Assembly (NCBI GenBank): GCA_043758125.1
Contig: JAYVOC010000122.1
Span: forward strand, 1-5,582
Reading direction: 5' to 3'
DNA length: 5,582 bases
DNA from: JANXSD01 sp043758125
Lineage (GTDB): Bacteria > Bacteroidota > Bacteroidia > AKYH767-A > OLB10
Program-made: the position numbers and the translations under genes
Notes under the pieces: model-generated
Seen by the model: the letters and a program-made list of their open reading frames with translations, nothing else
Databases searched by the model: none
Told to the model about the DNA's origin: nothing
Shown: positions 5,377 through 5,582 of the stretch, piece by piece
Position numbering within the stretch: position 1 is the first letter of the stretch
How the letters are laid out: each line of letters opens with the position of its first letter

Positions 5377-5472
5377 AATTCAAGTCCCTCCTTCGGAGGG
5401 ATTTAGGGAGGCCTTTAAACAAGATTAAGATTAGCAGGTTTTTTCTTGAACACTTCCGATAGCTATCGGAAT
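5377..5472. repeat. 96-bp direct repeat, copy 2
   Basis: This is identical to 5209-5304 and in the same orientation. The hairpin is at 5382-5404. A CACGATT motif precedes both copies (5169-5175 and 5352-5358) at different distances, so the duplicated unit may have been larger and has since diverged outside the 96-bp core. The right end lies 16 bp from the stop codon of the minus-strand T9SS cargo gene, so this copy sits in that gene's 3' untranslated region. Confidence 0.9.
5454..5471. repeat. 18-bp palindrome in repeat copy 2
   Basis: This is the same 18-bp perfect palindrome as in copy 1. Read from the minus-strand gene, it comes 17 nt past the stop codon, after two T-rich stretches. It could fold at the 3' end of that mRNA and protect it, but no T run follows the stem in that direction, so it is not a standard intrinsic terminator. 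Confidence 0.85.
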
Positions 5473-5488
5473 AAAAAAATAGAAAAAC

Positions 5489-5582
5489 TTATTCTTTTAT
5501 AATTTTCTGTGTAACAATTTTATCCTTCGTTACCACCTTTACAAAATAAACTCCTGAACTTAAATTAGAAACATTAATAGCA
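5489..5582 (-). CDS. Partial C-terminus of a T9SS-exported protein (type A sorting tail)
   Basis: Read on the minus strand, 30 codons are visible before a TAA stop at 5491-5489; the rest of the gene lies beyond the window. The residues run INVSNLSSGVYFVKV then VTKDKIVTQKIIKE. This is the typical end of a type IX secretion system type A C-terminal domain: the NLSSGVYFVKV core strand and turn, a short hairpin, and a basic KKIIKE-like end. Such tails direct outer-membrane translocation by the Por/Sov machinery and surface attachment or release. The passenger domain is not visible, so the function of the exported protein cannot be stated. The gene converges on rpsA, with the repeat cluster between them. 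Confidence 0.85.
   Translation of the reverse strand, partial: AINVSNLSSGVYFVKVVTKDKIVTQKIIKE

Noticed and set aside
5209..5472. CRISPR array or insertion sequence
   Set aside because: There are only two 96-bp repeats, far longer than CRISPR repeats, with one 72-bp spacer, no cas genes, no transposase and no clear target-site duplication.

Overview
The window is a housekeeping segment of a Bacteroidota (Bacteroidetes) chromosome. Four lines of evidence support this. Promoters fit the Bacteroidota consensus (TTTG, about 19-21 nt, TAnnTTTG). Start codons are preceded by A-rich sequence rather than Shine-Dalgarno sites. The proteins have a Bacteroidota character. A type IX secretion (T9SS) C-terminal sorting tail is encoded at the right edge. 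The DNA is AT-rich. I do not assign a genus.

Layout, left to right: (1) 1-82 is an AT-rich upstream region with a promoter candidate. (2) 83-439 encodes a small uncharacterised protein with an acidic tail. (3) 443-1210 encodes a PhnP-like metallo-beta-lactamase-fold hydrolase; it has a TTG start 3 nt after the previous stop and shares its frame, so the two genes are probably one transcription unit. (4) 1211-1313 is a gap with a perfect -7 box placed so close to the next ATG that the cmk mRNA may be nearly leaderless. (5) 1314-2033 is cmk (CMP/dCMP kinase). (6) 2079-2969 is ispH (last step of the MEP isoprenoid pathway). (7) 2970-3208 is a 239-bp gap with two inverted repeats and a near-perfect promoter. 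(8) 3209-5065 is rpsA, encoding a six-domain ribosomal protein S1, followed by a strong intrinsic terminator at 5106-5141. (9) 5142-5488 has no gene and holds two identical 96-bp direct repeats, each with a GC-rich hairpin and an 18-bp palindrome, plus 9-nt-periodic GATTA repeats. (10) 5489-5582, minus strand, is the last 30 codons of a gene for a T9SS-exported protein that runs off the window.

Functionally, cmk, ispH and rpsA form a neighbourhood seen across distant bacteria: cmk-rpsA in E. coli, and IspH-S1 fusions in clostridia. Here they supply pyrimidine nucleotides, isoprenoid precursors and the mRNA-binding ribosomal protein. rpsA has its own promoter and terminator.

I see no defence system, mobile gene, CRISPR array, tRNA or rRNA. 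The most distinctive material is the repeat cluster at 5172-5472. Smaller points of interest are the possible leaderless cmk start, a shift in leucine codon use inside rpsA, and the in-frame juxtaposition of the first two genes.
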